From: an uncultured Oxalobacteraceae bacterium
Lineage (GTDB): Bacteria > Pseudomonadota > Gammaproteobacteria > Burkholderiales > Burkholderiaceae_D
Length of the DNA: 42,266 nucleotides
Direction: 5' to 3'
Assembly: GCA_903914535.1 (NCBI GenBank)
Contig: CAIWPG010000264.1
Span: 1-42,266 of the forward strand
In this document: in pieces, positions 1 to 9,271 of the stretch
Layout of the letters: every line of letters begins with the position of its first letter
How positions within the stretch are numbered: position 1 is the first letter of the stretch
The notes under the pieces: generated by a model
Told to the model about the DNA's origin: nothing
Databases searched by the model: none
The model's input: only the letters and a program-made list of their open reading frames with translations
Made by a program: the position numbers and the translations under genes

Positions 1-894
1 ACGCAAACTATTGCCAGTACCTCATATCAGATTGCCGCCAGTAACCAGGATTTGGCCGAGCGTACCGATCAGGGTGTATCTGCATTACAAGAAACGGCAC
101 GCTCTCTGGAAAAGTTGACGATGACAGTCCGAAATAACACGGATCATGCAAATCAGGCCAATCAATTGGCACAATCTGCATCAGAGGTTGCGCTCAAGGG
201 AAGTGTTGCTGTATTAGATGTGGTTTCTACTATGGGGTCTATTAATAATTCGGCTAAAAAAATTGCAGACATTATTAGTGTGATTGATGGTATTGCGTTC
301 CAGACTAATATTCTGGCGCTGAATGCTGCCGTTGAGGCTGCGCGTGCCGGGGAGCAGGGGCGTGGCTTTGCCGTTGTTGCCAGTGAGGTGCGTAATCTGG
401 CACAACGTTCTGCAACGGCGGCCAAAGAGATTAAAGAACTGATTGGTTTGTCGGTCAGTGAAGTGAGCGCCGGAAGTAAAATTGTGGCGCAGGCAGGAGC
501 TACCATGGAAGAAATCGTCAATAGTGTGCGATTAGTCACTGCCATCATGGGTGAAATCAGCGCCGCAAGTGAGCAGCAGCATGCCGGAATTCAGAGTGTT
601 AATCAGTCGATTACGCAAATGGACGGAGTAACGCATCAAAATGCGGTGCTGGTCGGTGAGGCTGCCGAATCAGCAGCATTGCTGGAGAATCAGGCCGGGA
701 TACTGGCTCAGGTAGTTGGTGTTTTTAAGCTGGAGATGGATATGCACAACGATGTCCATCAAAATACACAGGATAATCTTCAGCACAGCACACAGCAACA
801 TAGTTTGCCGGTGACACAAGGTGCCCGGAGTGTATCGCCGGCAGCGAAGTTGCGCAGATTGCCGAATCCGGTACAGCAGCATCTTGTTGCCTGA
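1..894 (+). CDS. Methyl-accepting chemotaxis protein, C-terminal part (5' end outside window)
   Basis: The reading frame is open from base 1, so the gene begins before the window; the TTG at 52 is an internal codon. What remains is the cytoplasmic signalling domain of a chemoreceptor, which relays ligand state to the CheA-CheW complex. The highly conserved hairpin tip is visible around residues 80-125 of the visible part ([20 protein letters not shown] followed by [21 protein letters not shown]). The region before it reads [20 protein letters not shown], a divergent version of the usual [20 protein letters not shown] methylation helix. The C-terminus ends in [11 protein letters not shown] and lacks the WxxF-type tether pentapeptide that the second receptor in this window carries. 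No terminator is obvious after the stop codon. Family assignment is firm; the ligand cannot be inferred because the sensory domain is missing. Confidence 0.93.
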   Translation, partial: TQTIASTSYQIAASNQDLAERTDQGVSALQETARSLEKLTMTVRNNTDHANQANQLAQSASEVALKGSVAVLDVVSTMGSINNSAKKIADIISVIDGIAFQTNILALNAAVEAARAGEQGRGFAVVASEVRNLAQRSATAAKEIKELIGLSVSEVSAGSKIVAQAGATMEEIVNSVRLVTAIMGEISAASEQQHAGIQSVNQSITQMDGVTHQNAVLVGEAAESAALLENQAGILAQVVGVFKLEMDMHNDVHQNTQDNLQHSTQQHSLPVTQGARSVSPAAKLRRLPNPVQQHLVA

Positions 895-1052
895 TTCACG
901 TTGCGCCCCCGGTGATAAAAACGATGAAAGCACGATGATCAGGGAGGGTCTCCCGGACCATTGTGCTCAGGACTGAAGCTCCGGTATTTTGCCTGCGTGG
1001 TGACTGGCATCGCGCCTTGCACCAAAAATCAGACAGTAAATCCCCTCCTTTT

Positions 1053-1071
1053 CCGATAGTTGGTACATCGG
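1053..1071. promoter_or_regulatory. Candidate upstream activator (DctD) site for dctA
   Basis: CCGAT at 1053-1057 and ATCGG at 1067-1071 form an inverted repeat with a 9-base spacer, about 70-85 bp upstream of the -24 element. Sigma-54 activators such as DctD bind dyad-symmetric sites at roughly this distance. The match is to position and symmetry only; the sequence is not a known DctD consensus. Confidence 0.35.
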
Positions 1072-1139
1072 GTAATTTTTATTAAATAAAAATTCAATAA
1101 AATCAATGGCTTACCGCTTATGTTGAGGTGCTTTGCCAC

Positions 1140-1155
1140 AGGCATGTCCTTTGCT
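1140..1155 (+). promoter_or_regulatory. Sigma-54 (-24/-12) promoter of dctA
   Basis: The sequence AGGCATGTCCTTTGCT matches the sigma-54 consensus TGGCACG-N4-TTGCW at nearly all positions, with exactly 10 bases between the GG (1141-1142) and the GC (1153-1154). Transcription would start near 1166, leaving a leader of about 34 nt with a GGAG ribosome site before the ATG at 1200. dctB and dctD, encoding a kinase and a GAFTGA-type sigma-54 activator, lie 3-5 kb downstream. Confidence 0.75.
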
Positions 1156-1199
1156 ATGTATTCATAAAAAAACACCCCCTTAACATATCGGAGACATAC

Positions 1200-2462
1200 A
1201 TGACTACAAAACCATTTTATAAGTCGCTCTATCTGCAGGTTATTACTGCCATCATTATTGGTATTCTGGTCGGGCACTTTCTGCCTGAAACAGGAACTGC
1301 GATGAAGCCTCTGGGAGATGCGTTTATTAAATTAATCAAAATGATCATTGCCCCGATTATTTTTTGTACCGTGGTGGTGGGTATCGCCGGTATGGAAGAT
1401 ATGAAAAAAGTCGGTAAAACCGGCGGTCTGGCTTTGCTTTATTTTGAGATCGTCAGTTCATTTGCACTGGTTATTGGTTTGCTTATCGTTAATTTATTGC
1501 ATCCGGGAACAGGGATGAACATTGATCCGCATGCACTGGATACTTCCGGTGTGACCGCGTTGACCGGTTCCGGCAAGATGCAAACGACGACAGAATTTTT
1601 GATGAATATCATTCCGACTACGCTGGTCGATGCATTTGCTAAGGGGGAAATTTTGCAAGTGCTGTTATTTTCAATTATGTTTGGATTTGCCCTGCATCGT
1701 TTCGGCGGAAGGGGAACGCTGATATTTGATTTGGTAGAAAAATTTTCGCAAGTATTATTTTCTATCGTCGGAATTATCATGAAAGTAGCACCTGTCGGCT
1801 CATTTGGTGCGATGGCGTTTACGATAGGTAAGTACGGTATCGGCTCATTATTCTCACTGGGTAAATTGATGGGTACTTTTTACCTGGCTTGTTTGTTGTT
1901 TATTTTTATTGTGCTGGGTGTGATTGCGCGCTTACATGGTTTTAGTATCTGGAAGTTTATTAAGTACATTAAAGAAGAGTTGCTGATCGTACTGGGGACA
2001 TCGTCATCAGAATCCGTTTTGCCGCGCATGATGGTTAAGCTGGAGCAATTGGGCGTTAAAAAATCCGTAGTCGGGCTGGTTATTCCTACCGGTTATTCAT
2101 TCAATCTGGACGGTACATCTATTTATCTGACTATGGTGGCTGTATTTATTGCGCAGGCCACGAACACGCCGATGACCCTGATGCAGCAAATTACATTGCT
2201 GATGGTTTTACTGCTGACATCGAAAGGTGCTGCCGGCGTGACCGGTAGCGGGTTCATTGTGCTGGCAGCGACCTTGTCGGCTGTCGGAGGTGTGCCGGTA
2301 GCCGGTTTGGCGCTGGTGCTGGGGATTGATCGTTTTATGTCGGAAGCTCGTGCTCTGACCAATCTGATTGGTAATGGTGTTGCTACCGTGGTAGTCGGAA
2401 AATGGACCGGTGACGTTGATATGGCTCAACTTCACAGCCAGCTTAACAGCAAAATCGAGTAA
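1200..2462 (+). CDS. dctA: C4-dicarboxylate transporter DctA
   Basis: Inner-membrane cation-coupled symporter for succinate, fumarate and malate of the glutamate/dicarboxylate (DAACS) family; 420 residues from this start, the usual length. Signature elements are all present: the first re-entrant hairpin [11 protein letters not shown], the unwound helix [10 protein letters not shown], the second hairpin [20 protein letters not shown], and the substrate-site helix [17 protein letters not shown]. Eight or so hydrophobic segments are evident. The frame is open upstream to 1128, but the ATG at 1200 has a GGAG 7 bases ahead and lies downstream of the predicted sigma-54 start point, so the longer version would not be transcribed from that promoter. 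Control by the dctB-dctD pair at 4236-7645 is inferred from proximity and promoter type. Confidence 0.96.
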   Translation: MTTKPFYKSLYLQVITAIIIGILVGHFLPETGTAMKPLGDAFIKLIKMIIAPIIFCTVVVGIAGMEDMKKVGKTGGLALLYFEIVSSFALVIGLLIVNLLHPGTGMNIDPHALDTSGVTALTGSGKMQTTTEFLMNIIPTTLVDAFAKGEILQVLLFSIMFGFALHRFGGRGTLIFDLVEKFSQVLFSIVGIIMKVAPVGSFGAMAFTIGKYGIGSLFSLGKLMGTFYLACLLFIFIVLGVIARLHGFSIWKFIKYIKEELLIVLGTSSSESVLPRMMVKLEQLGVKKSVVGLVIPTGYSFNLDGTSIYLTMVAVFIAQATNTPMTLMQQITLLMVLLLTSKGAAGVTGSGFIVLAATLSAVGGVPVAGLALVLGIDRFMSEARALTNLIGNGVATVVVGKWTGDVDMAQLHSQLNSKIE

Positions 2463-2580
2463 GAATGAAGTGCCGTATAAATTGTTAATTAATGTTAAAC
2501 AAAGAAGTAACAAAAAATCTACGGAAATGCTAGGAATATACGATTTTTCAGAGGTATGATCTAGTTGTCGTATTTTGCTT

Positions 2581-2640
2581 ATTTCGTTGTACGAAATGGT
2601 GCGCGCTGATGTGACAGGCTGGCGGGTTTGTGCATCAGCG
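2581..2640. promoter_or_regulatory. Two adjacent palindromes in the phaB upstream region
   Basis: A perfect 7-bp dyad with a 3-base centre, ATTTCGT-TGT-ACGAAAT, occupies 2581-2597. It is followed by an 8-bp inverted repeat, CGCTGATG (2604-2611) and CATCAGCG (2633-2640), with a 21-base loop. Neither has a T-tract, so neither looks like a terminator of dctA. They could be operators or a folded leader for phaB; no regulator can be named from sequence. Confidence 0.4.
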
Positions 2641-2720
2641 GCGGTATGGACGTCGTGTTAACAACAGAGTGATTATTTATAGCGGTATCAATTTTAAAAT
2701 AAAACCAAGGGAGCAAAAAC

Positions 2721-3461
2721 ATGACTCGAGTTGCATTAGTTACTGGCGGTATGGGTGGTTTGGGTGAAGCAGTGTGCATTAAACTGGCAGCGCTGAACTA
2801 TCAGGTAGTGACAACGTATTCACCTGGTAACACAAAAGCGGCAGAGTGGCTGGCTGACATGGAAAAACAAGGATTTAATTTCCGTGCATATCCGTGTGAT
2901 GTTGCTGATTATGATTCAGCACAGCAATGTGTTGCACTTATCGAGAAAGAAATCGGACCGGTTGATGTGTTGGTAAATAATGCTGGTATTACACGCGATA
3001 TGACGTTTAAGCGTATGGATAAACTGAATTGGGATGCTGTTATGAGCACCAATCTGGACTCCGTATTCAATATGACCAAGCCGGTATGTGATGGTATGGT
3101 TGATCGCGGCTGGGGTCGTATTATCAATATTTCGTCGGTAAATGGTCAGAAGGGTGCGTTTGGTCAGACTAACTATTCGGCTGCTAAGGCCGGTATGCAC
3201 GGTTTTACTAAAGCGCTGGCACTGGAGGTGGCACGTAAAGGCGTTACTGTTAATACCATTTCACCGGGTTATATCGGTACCAAAATGGTGATGGCGATTG
3301 ATGCTGAAGTGTTGAATTCCAAAATTATTCCGCAAATTCCGATGGCACGTTTAGGCAAGCCGGAAGAAGTTGCCGGTCTGGTGGCATACTTATCTTCTGA
3401 TGAAGCTGCATTTCTGACAGGTGCTAATATCGCTATTAACGGCGGTCAGCACATGTCGTAA
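2721..3461 (+). CDS. phaB: Acetoacetyl-CoA reductase PhaB
   Basis: NADPH-dependent reductase that turns acetoacetyl-CoA into (R)-3-hydroxybutyryl-CoA, the monomer for PHB synthesis. It is a 246-residue classical short-chain dehydrogenase, the normal length for PhaB. Visible features: the nucleotide-binding TGGMGGLG near residue 8, NNAG in the middle, the catalytic Ser in ISSVNGQKGAFGQ, the YSAAK catalytic Tyr/Lys motif, and a C-terminal SPGYIGT segment. The ATG follows an AAGGGAG ribosome site. No phaC or phaA is next to it; a phasin gene follows after a strong terminator. FabG is the main alternative among relatives, but the VNGQKGAFGQTNYSAAKAG segment and phasin neighbour favour PhaB. Confidence 0.92.
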   Translation: MTRVALVTGGMGGLGEAVCIKLAALNYQVVTTYSPGNTKAAEWLADMEKQGFNFRAYPCDVADYDSAQQCVALIEKEIGPVDVLVNNAGITRDMTFKRMDKLNWDAVMSTNLDSVFNMTKPVCDGMVDRGWGRIINISSVNGQKGAFGQTNYSAAKAGMHGFTKALALEVARKGVTVNTISPGYIGTKMVMAIDAEVLNSKIIPQIPMARLGKPEEVAGLVAYLSSDEAAFLTGANIAINGGQHMS

Positions 3462-3481
3462 TTGTTTTTTGGTTCGTTGCT

Positions 3482-3523
3482 AATCACGACATTGCATGAT
3501 TGTAGTGTCGTGATTGTTTTTTT
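3482..3523 (+). terminator. Intrinsic terminator after phaB
   Basis: A perfect 10-bp stem, AATCACGACA (3482-3491) with TGTCGTGATT (3506-3515), is followed by GTTTTTTT. It separates phaB from the phasin gene. Confidence 0.9.
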
Positions 3524-3650
3524 GGAATCCCTCCACGCATACCGATCTGTCCGGTGCGATAGTTTTAAGTGCCCGCCTGGTTTTTGTGCGTTGGATTAAA
3601 TACAGTTTATGTAGTTCATACCGGTCACTTACGCTACTCAGGAGAATGTT

Positions 3651-4205
3651 ATGTTTTCGAATCAAGAACAATTTGCCGCCGCCACTAAAGCTCATTTTGA
3701 AGCCCAGCTCCAGATGATTACGGCACTGACCAGCAAGGCATTTGAAGGTGTTGAAAAAGTTATTGAGTTAAATATGAGCGCAGCGAAATCTTCGCTGCAA
3801 GAATTGTCCGAGTCGGGTAAAGGTATTGGCGCAGCGAAAGATCCGCAAGAATTTTTGGCAAATGCAACTGCCCAGTTGCAGCCGAATGCAGAAAAAATGC
3901 TCGATTATGGTCGTCAGCTATCAGAAATCGCCGGAAGTCTGCATCCTGAATTAGCCAAAGCGGCAGAAGCACAAGTGGCACAAACTCGTCAGAATCTGGC
4001 TGAACTGTTGGCTCAGGCAGCAAAAAATGCGCCACCGGGCTCGGAAAATGCCATCGCTATGCTGCAATCCATTTTGGGCAATGCTGATAACAGCTTTGAT
4101 CAATTAATGAAGACTACCCGTGATGCTGTTGAGACTATGCAAAATAACGTAAAAGCATCGACCGGACAAGCGCCGAAAGCGGCTTCAAAATCCGGCAAAA
4201 AATAA
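3651..4205 (+). CDS. Phasin (PHB granule surface protein)
   Basis: A 184-residue protein of the phasin_2 type, which coats PHB granules and controls their number and size. It opens with MFSNQEQFAAATKAHFEAQL, has the typical alpha-helical, Ala/Gln-rich body with FEGVEKVIELNMSAAKSSL, and ends in a Lys-rich tail (KAASKSGKK). There is no signal peptide or membrane segment. The ATG is preceded by CAGGAGAATGTT, a good ribosome site. It shares the pattern of conserved residues with the second phasin at 9272-9847, including the segment KDPQEF and the NAPPGSENA / NAPAGSENA block near the C-terminal third. Only 30 bp separate its stop from dctB, with no hairpin, so read-through into dctBD is possible. 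Confidence 0.9.
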   Translation: MFSNQEQFAAATKAHFEAQLQMITALTSKAFEGVEKVIELNMSAAKSSLQELSESGKGIGAAKDPQEFLANATAQLQPNAEKMLDYGRQLSEIAGSLHPELAKAAEAQVAQTRQNLAELLAQAAKNAPPGSENAIAMLQSILGNADNSFDQLMKTTRDAVETMQNNVKASTGQAPKAASKSGKK

Positions 4206-4235
4206 GGTGGGCCGACTTTTCCTTCTTTTTACCTG

Positions 4236-6140
4236 ATGTTATTTTCACGGATCGCGAGCCTGATGTCCCGGTGTCGTTTACCGGCTCGCGGTGCCGATAA
4301 GAAAAGTGTAGTCCGGCTTATTGTCATCACCTCGTTTTGTTGTGTGGTTTATGGCAGCTATTACCTGAGTCTGCGTAACGGAATTGACGGCTTGCGCGAG
4401 ACCGGTATGCAGCGCATGGAGGTGTATGTCACCAGTTTGAACAGCGCGCTGGAAAAATATAATTTTCTGCCAAAAACACTGGAACTGAATAATGACGTCA
4501 TCGGAATGCTGAATGCTCCCCTTGATCAGCAGCGCGTCGCCACAGTTAATCATACCTTAGAGCAGATTAACGCACAGGCAAAATCCAATGTCATTTATAT
4601 CCTTGATTTAAATGGGGTCACTTTAGCTTCCAGTAACTGGAACAAGCCGCGCAGTTTTGTCGGAATCGATCTGGCTTTTCGTCCTTATGTTCAGGCAGCG
4701 TTGCACCATGTTCCTGCCCAATTCTATGCGATAGGAACCATTAGCAATGAAGCCGGGTACTATTTTGCTCAGGGAATTTATCACAATGAAAAAATGATTG
4801 GGGTGGCGACGGTGAAAGTCAGTCTCGATCAATTGGAAAAAACCTGGGTGCAGGGGGGAGATAAGGTTGTTCTGGCAGATGAAAATAATGTTATTTTTCT
4901 GAGCTCAGTCCCCGCATTAAAATACCAGACCCTGGGTAGTCTTCCCACAAGCATCAGTAGTCATCTTGCTGTAACGCACCAGTACGATAAACAACGACTG
5001 GCTGCGCTGCAATTGACGGATGTACAGTCCTTCTCTGACGGAACACAAATTGTTTCTTTGCACCAGCCTGGTCAGCAATCGCATTTCTCTGTTTTATCAG
5101 GTATGTATTTGCTGTCACAAACTAAATTGATGACAGAGCCGAACTGGCGTCTTATTTTTCTTTCAGATTTGAGCAAAGTACAGAAAAGTGCCAGGGCGGC
5201 CAGTGCGTTTACAGCAGTTGCCATTGGTTTTCTGTTGCTTCTGATTCTTTATTTCCGGCAGCGGCAACTGGCTGTGAAGCAGAGCCTTTCTGCTAAAGAA
5301 GTGCTGCAACGCGCTTATGAGCAGCTAGAAGTCATGGTTCAGGAGCGAACCTTTGCATTGAATGCCACCACACAGGAGCTGACTCAGGAAGTTGCTATGC
5401 ATTATAAGGCGCAGATGACCTTGCAAAAGACACAGGATGAGCTGATTCAGTCCAGTAAAATGGCCGTGCTGGGACAAATGTCAGCCGGCATTACACATGA
5501 ACTCAATCAGCCATTAACGGCGCTGCGTACCATGTCTGATAATGCGCAGGTATTGCTGGATCGGGGTAATACCGCGGAAGTACGAAAAAATCTCATTATA
5601 ATTTCGGAAATAGTGGATCGTATGGGAGCTATTACCCGCCAGCTTAAGGTTTTTGCCCGTAAATCCCCCCGCCAATTGATGTCGGTTTCAATTCGTCAGT
5701 CCATTGTAAATGCCTTGTTCCTGGTAGAGCGGCGGATAGCCTTGGAGCAGGTTCGTCTTATTCAGCAAATTCCGGAGGAGGATGTGATCGCACTGGGGGA
5801 TGCCAATCGTCTTGAGCAGGTACTGGTTAATTTGTTTAATAATGGGCTGGATGCAATGACACACAGTGATGTGCGTTGTCTGACTGTTCATGCATACAGC
5901 CAGTCTGGCCGGGTATTTATTTTGGTGGGAGATACCGGTGCAGGTATTGCTGATGAAGCGGCACAGCGCCTGTTTGAACCATTTTTTACGACAAAAGCAC
6001 AGGGACTGGGTTTAGGACTGGGATTGGTTATTTCAGCACAAATCGTAGGCGAGTTCGGCGGTAAACTCAGCGGTCGTAATGCATCGCGCGGCGGGGCGGT
6101 ATTTACTGTTGAGCTGGCGGCTGATCCGGTCAATCATTAG
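4236..6140 (+). CDS. dctB: C4-dicarboxylate sensor histidine kinase DctB
   Basis: Membrane-bound kinase sensing external dicarboxylates and phosphorylating DctD. Order of parts in 634 residues: membrane helix about 28-46, a periplasmic double-PAS/Cache type sensor about 47-315 (RSFVGIDLAFRPYVQAAL and GYYFAQGIYH are typical of this sensor), second membrane helix about 323-340, coiled coil about 350-395, then the kinase core. The H-box is GITHELNQPLTALR with the phospho-acceptor His at 421; N-box NLFNNGLDA about 532-540; G1 GDTGAGIAD about 565; F-box LFEPFFTTK about 579; G2 GLGLGLGL about 591. The ATG at 4236 has no clear ribosome site; an in-frame ATG at 4263 (after GCGAG) would remove nine residues. 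dctD follows after 41 bp. Confidence 0.9.
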   Translation: MLFSRIASLMSRCRLPARGADKKSVVRLIVITSFCCVVYGSYYLSLRNGIDGLRETGMQRMEVYVTSLNSALEKYNFLPKTLELNNDVIGMLNAPLDQQRVATVNHTLEQINAQAKSNVIYILDLNGVTLASSNWNKPRSFVGIDLAFRPYVQAALHHVPAQFYAIGTISNEAGYYFAQGIYHNEKMIGVATVKVSLDQLEKTWVQGGDKVVLADENNVIFLSSVPALKYQTLGSLPTSISSHLAVTHQYDKQRLAALQLTDVQSFSDGTQIVSLHQPGQQSHFSVLSGMYLLSQTKLMTEPNWRLIFLSDLSKVQKSARAASAFTAVAIGFLLLLILYFRQRQLAVKQSLSAKEVLQRAYEQLEVMVQERTFALNATTQELTQEVAMHYKAQMTLQKTQDELIQSSKMAVLGQMSAGITHELNQPLTALRTMSDNAQVLLDRGNTAEVRKNLIIISEIVDRMGAITRQLKVFARKSPRQLMSVSIRQSIVNALFLVERRIALEQVRLIQQIPEEDVIALGDANRLEQVLVNLFNNGLDAMTHSDVRCLTVHAYSQSGRVFILVGDTGAGIADEAAQRLFEPFFTTKAQGLGLGLGLVISAQIVGEFGGKLSGRNASRGGAVFTVELAADPVNH

Positions 6141-6181
6141 CCCTCGAATAATGCAGACCGCACATACAATTAACACATACG

Positions 6182-7645
6182 ATGATGGATTGCGGGTGTG
6201 TGCATAATGTCACAAAACATAAAATGAATACTAAATCGGTCAATCAACAGAACAACAGTCAGCAGCCAGGGCACCAGTCAGGCGCTACGCTGACAGACAA
6301 TGCCGTCACAGGAGCTTTGCGTATTTTGCTGGTTGAGGATGATTCTGCTGTCAGGATTGGCAGTACCCAGGCGTTTCAATTGGCCGGGCTGGATGTAGAA
6401 GCCTTTTCTTCTGCTGAACTGGCACGTCGGCATGTCATTCCTCATTTTCCCGGTATTGTGATTACGGATGTGCGTTTGCCCGGTGTCAGCGGACTGGAAT
6501 TACAACGACAGGTTCATGCCATTGATCCCGGCGTGCCCGTTATTCTGGTGACCGGTCATGGCGATATCAATATGGCCGTTGGTGCTATGCGTAATGGCGC
6601 TTATGACTTTATTGAGAAACCTTATTCTTCCGAACAGTTGATTGATGTGGCGCGTCGTGCTCTGGAGACTCGTCGTCTGATGCTGGAAGTACAGTCATTG
6701 CGCCTCCGCTTAGAAAACCACCGGGGTATAGAGGCAACGTTGCTGGGTAATTCACCGGCAATGCAAGAGATCAGGCGTATCATACTGGATGTTGCCGATA
6801 CTGCTGCAGATGTCTTGATTTACGGTGAAACCGGAACCGGTAAGGAAGTGGTAGCACGTTGTCTGCACGATCATAGTCACCGCCAGAAAAATAATTTTGT
6901 GGCCATTAACTGCGGGGCTATTCCTGAAGCGCTGTTTGAAAGTGAAGTATTTGGTCATGAGTCGGGTGCGTTTACGGGAGCCTCACGACGGCAGATAGGC
7001 AAAATGGAATTTGCCGACAAAGGTACGTTGTTTCTGGATGAAATAGAAAGCCTGCCTATGGGGTTGCAGGTCAAGTTGTTACGTGTATTGCAAGAGCGTT
7101 GTATAGAACGACTGGGCTCTAATGAACAGATTCCTGTTAATTTGCGTATTATTGCCGCTGCCAAGCAGGATTTGAATGTGTTATCGGAGCAAAATAAATT
7201 TCGTTCCGATTTGTACTACCGGTTAAATTTGATCGTACTTCATTTGCCGCCATTACGTGACAGGCGTGAAGATATTCCGGTGTTGTTTGAGCATTTTTTA
7301 TTGCAGGCTGCATTGCGTTACAACCGTAGTGCACCTATGGTTTCTACTGCGCAAATGCACCATTTAATGGCGCATTCATGGCCTGGAAATGTGCGTGAAT
7401 TACGTAATGTCGCTGATCGCTTTGTCTTGGGAATCCTGGGTAAAGAAGGTGAATTTTTTTCACAGGCGATCCCCCTTATCCCTTTAGCGGATCAGGTTAC
7501 CCAATTTGAGCGTGCTTTAATTGAATTGGAATTACGTAAGCAGCGTGGTAACGTCACCCTGACGGGTGAAGCGCTGGGGTTGCCTAAGCAAACGCTGTAT
7601 CACAAGATGCAAAAATACCTGCTGGTTGCTGAAGAATACAAGTAA
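6182..7645 (+). CDS. dctD: Sigma-54 dependent response regulator DctD
   Basis: NtrC-family activator that receives phosphate from DctB and drives sigma-54 promoters such as that of dctA. Receiver domain from about residue 46: acidic pocket EDD at 52-54, phospho-acceptor Asp 96 in TDVRLPG, and the conserved Lys in IEKPYSS. AAA+ domain: Walker A GETGTGKE, the sigma-54 contact loop GAFTGA (intact), Walker [10 protein letters not shown], then the arginine-finger region. A Fis-type helix-turn-helix closes the protein ([20 protein letters not shown]). The first 45 residues are polar and not part of the receiver; an in-frame ATG at 6224 could be the real start, and neither start has a strong ribosome site. 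A bidirectional terminator follows. Confidence 0.9.
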   Translation: MMDCGCVHNVTKHKMNTKSVNQQNNSQQPGHQSGATLTDNAVTGALRILLVEDDSAVRIGSTQAFQLAGLDVEAFSSAELARRHVIPHFPGIVITDVRLPGVSGLELQRQVHAIDPGVPVILVTGHGDINMAVGAMRNGAYDFIEKPYSSEQLIDVARRALETRRLMLEVQSLRLRLENHRGIEATLLGNSPAMQEIRRIILDVADTAADVLIYGETGTGKEVVARCLHDHSHRQKNNFVAINCGAIPEALFESEVFGHESGAFTGASRRQIGKMEFADKGTLFLDEIESLPMGLQVKLLRVLQERCIERLGSNEQIPVNLRIIAAAKQDLNVLSEQNKFRSDLYYRLNLIVLHLPPLRDRREDIPVLFEHFLLQAALRYNRSAPMVSTAQMHHLMAHSWPGNVRELRNVADRFVLGILGKEGEFFSQAIPLIPLADQVTQFERALIELELRKQRGNVTLTGEALGLPKQTLYHKMQKYLLVAEEYK

Positions 7646-7681
7646 CGGGTTTTACAGTGCGTAATGAGGTGTCTTAAAAAT

Positions 7682-7719
7682 AAAAAACCGTTCCCCTGAA
7701 GAGGGTAGAACGGTTTTTT
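7682..7719. terminator. Bidirectional terminator between dctD and phaZ
   Basis: AAAAAACCGTTC (7682-7693) pairs perfectly with GAACGGTTTTTT (7708-7719) across a 14-base loop. The A-tract and T-tract serve the two convergent genes, dctD from the left and phaZ from the right. Confidence 0.92.
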
Positions 7720-7741
7720 AGTGACTGAGAGCCTGTTTAAA

Positions 7742-8977
7742 TCAGGAATTTGTTTTAATAAATTCGCCTATCTTAGGACAAACAATTTCGCGCCAGCGCC
7801 GACCGGAAAAAATCCCGAAATGACCGCATTTTGGTGCGGTATAGTGTTGACGTTTTTCTGCCGGAATAGCACTGCACAAATCATGCGCTGCCTGAGTCTG
7901 ACCCGGGCCGGAAATATCGTCAAGCTCGCCTTCAATCGTAAATAAGGCAACGGTAGAGATATCTTGCGGACGCACTAATTTGCCTTCCACTTCCCAGGTT
8001 CCCTGAGGCAGGCTGTATTCCTGAAACACGGTACGTATGGTTTCAAGATAATAATCGGCAGACATATCCAGTACCGCATTGTATTCATCGTAAAATTTAC
8101 GGTGCTCTTCTGCCGAATCATCTTTACCATTGATCAGATCTTCGTGGAATTTCCGATAACTTTTAGCGTGGCGATCCGGATTCATTGCGATAAATCCGGC
8201 GTGTTGCAAAAAGCCCGGATATACCCGGCGTCCGGCACCGGGATAATGGCGCGGAACACTATAAATGACATTGTTTTCAAACCAGGAAAATGGTTTTTCG
8301 ACTGCCAGACTGTTGACCTTAGTCGGTGATATGCGCGGATCAATCGGGCCGCCCATCATCGTCATTGACTTAGGTAATTTCGGATCCTTGTCTGTCGCCA
8401 TTAAGGCAACCGCTGCCAATACCGGTACGGTAGGCTGGCATACCGATATGATATGTAATTCAGGCCCGAGCAAACGAATAAAATCCTGCACGTAATAAAT
8501 GTAATCGTGCAAATGAAAAGTGCCTTCGGATAAGGGCACCATGCGTGCATCTGTCCAGTCGGTAATGTATACATCGTGGTCAGGCAGTAAACCACGCACG
8601 GTATCACGCAATAAAGTAGCGTGATGGCCGGATAACGGAGCCACTAATAACACTTTAGCTTGTGCCAGTTGTGCGGATGCAGCGGCACTCAGTTCTTTTT
8701 TGAAATGGATCAGATTACAAAAAGGTTTGCTTGCGATGGTGTCAACGGAGATAGCAATGACTTGTTCATTAACCGTCGTTGTCGGAATATCGAAAAGGGG
8801 TTTATCGTAATGCTTGCCTAATCGGTACATTAACTCGTAACCAGCGGCAATCCGTTTAGCAAATGGCGCGTGTGCCAGTGGTGGAACCAGATTACTCCAC
8901 TGTTTAGCGGAAATTTCTGCCCATTGCATCAGGGGTGTCAGGAAAGTGCGGCTATGTGCATGCAGTTGATATAGCAT
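7742..8977 (-). CDS. phaZ: Intracellular polyhydroxybutyrate depolymerase PhaZ
   Basis: Degrades native intracellular PHB granules to release 3-hydroxybutyrate units. The 411 residues form an alpha/beta-hydrolase of the Ralstonia PhaZ1 (PHB_depo_C) type, close to the family length of about 419. The nucleophile is a Cys rather than Ser: it sits in ISVCQPTVP at residue 180, matching Cys183 of the Ralstonia enzyme. The acid is in IEGELDDISG (Asp353/354) and the His in CGHFGIFSG (His386). No signal peptide, as expected for the cytoplasmic enzyme. The ATG follows CAGGAA seven bases upstream on the minus strand. A phasin gene lies upstream on the same strand but a terminator-like hairpin at 9130-9154 separates them. 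Confidence 0.93.
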   Translation of the reverse strand: MLYQLHAHSRTFLTPLMQWAEISAKQWSNLVPPLAHAPFAKRIAAGYELMYRLGKHYDKPLFDIPTTTVNEQVIAISVDTIASKPFCNLIHFKKELSAAASAQLAQAKVLLVAPLSGHHATLLRDTVRGLLPDHDVYITDWTDARMVPLSEGTFHLHDYIYYVQDFIRLLGPELHIISVCQPTVPVLAAVALMATDKDPKLPKSMTMMGGPIDPRISPTKVNSLAVEKPFSWFENNVIYSVPRHYPGAGRRVYPGFLQHAGFIAMNPDRHAKSYRKFHEDLINGKDDSAEEHRKFYDEYNAVLDMSADYYLETIRTVFQEYSLPQGTWEVEGKLVRPQDISTVALFTIEGELDDISGPGQTQAAHDLCSAIPAEKRQHYTAPKCGHFGIFSGRRWREIVCPKIGEFIKTNS

Positions 8978-9129
8978 GGTAATTCCTGTGAAATGATAGA
9001 ATTTACATCACGTTGTGCGACGATGGAATCAATCGTTGCCATCCCGGGTTTTAATGAATTTCCGGAAAGATTGCTTCGTGCCGAAATATGATGTGTAAGT
9101 TCTATGTGGTCTGAATTGAAAGGCAAAGG

Positions 9130-9154
9130 AAAAACGGGCCGCAATGCGACCCGT
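9130..9154 (-). terminator. Probable terminator after phasin 2
   Basis: On the minus strand ACGGGTCGCATTGCGGCCCGT forms a near-perfect palindrome (one mismatch, minimal loop) followed by TTTTCC. It lies 118 bp past the phasin stop codon and ahead of phaZ. The T-tract is short, so efficiency is uncertain. Confidence 0.6.
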
Positions 9155-9271
9155 AGAACTTTGCTGATGTAAAAGCACAGCACAATGAATAACATTCCTG
9201 AATGACACTATGAAAAACAACATTATTCGTAGTTAAACACCCGTCATGTCATATTGGCTTTGCCAAAAACA

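Larger units (their letters stand above)
895..1199. other. Intergenic region between chemoreceptor gene and dctA
   Basis: This 305-bp gap has no convincing ORF. It holds a sigma-54 type promoter at 1140-1155 and an upstream inverted repeat at 1053-1071 (both listed separately). A near miss to a second sigma-54 element, TGGCAT...TTGC at 1005-1020, has 11 instead of 10 bases between the GG and GC dinucleotides and was not called. The stretch 1075-1110 is AT-rich, as expected for a bendable segment between an enhancer and its promoter. Confidence 0.6.

Noticed and set aside
162-548. Minus-strand ORF inside the chemoreceptor signalling domain
   Set aside because: Antisense shadow of a highly conserved coding region; composition is the mirror of the real frame. 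The same applies to the plus-strand frame at 10441-10713.
1005-1021. TGGCAT...TTGCA as the dctA sigma-54 promoter
   Set aside because: The GG-GC spacing is 11 instead of 10 bases, and a correctly spaced site lies closer to dctA.
1128-1199. Longer N-terminus for DctA
   Set aside because: The extra 24 codons overlap the predicted sigma-54 promoter and have no ribosome site; the ATG at 1200 does.
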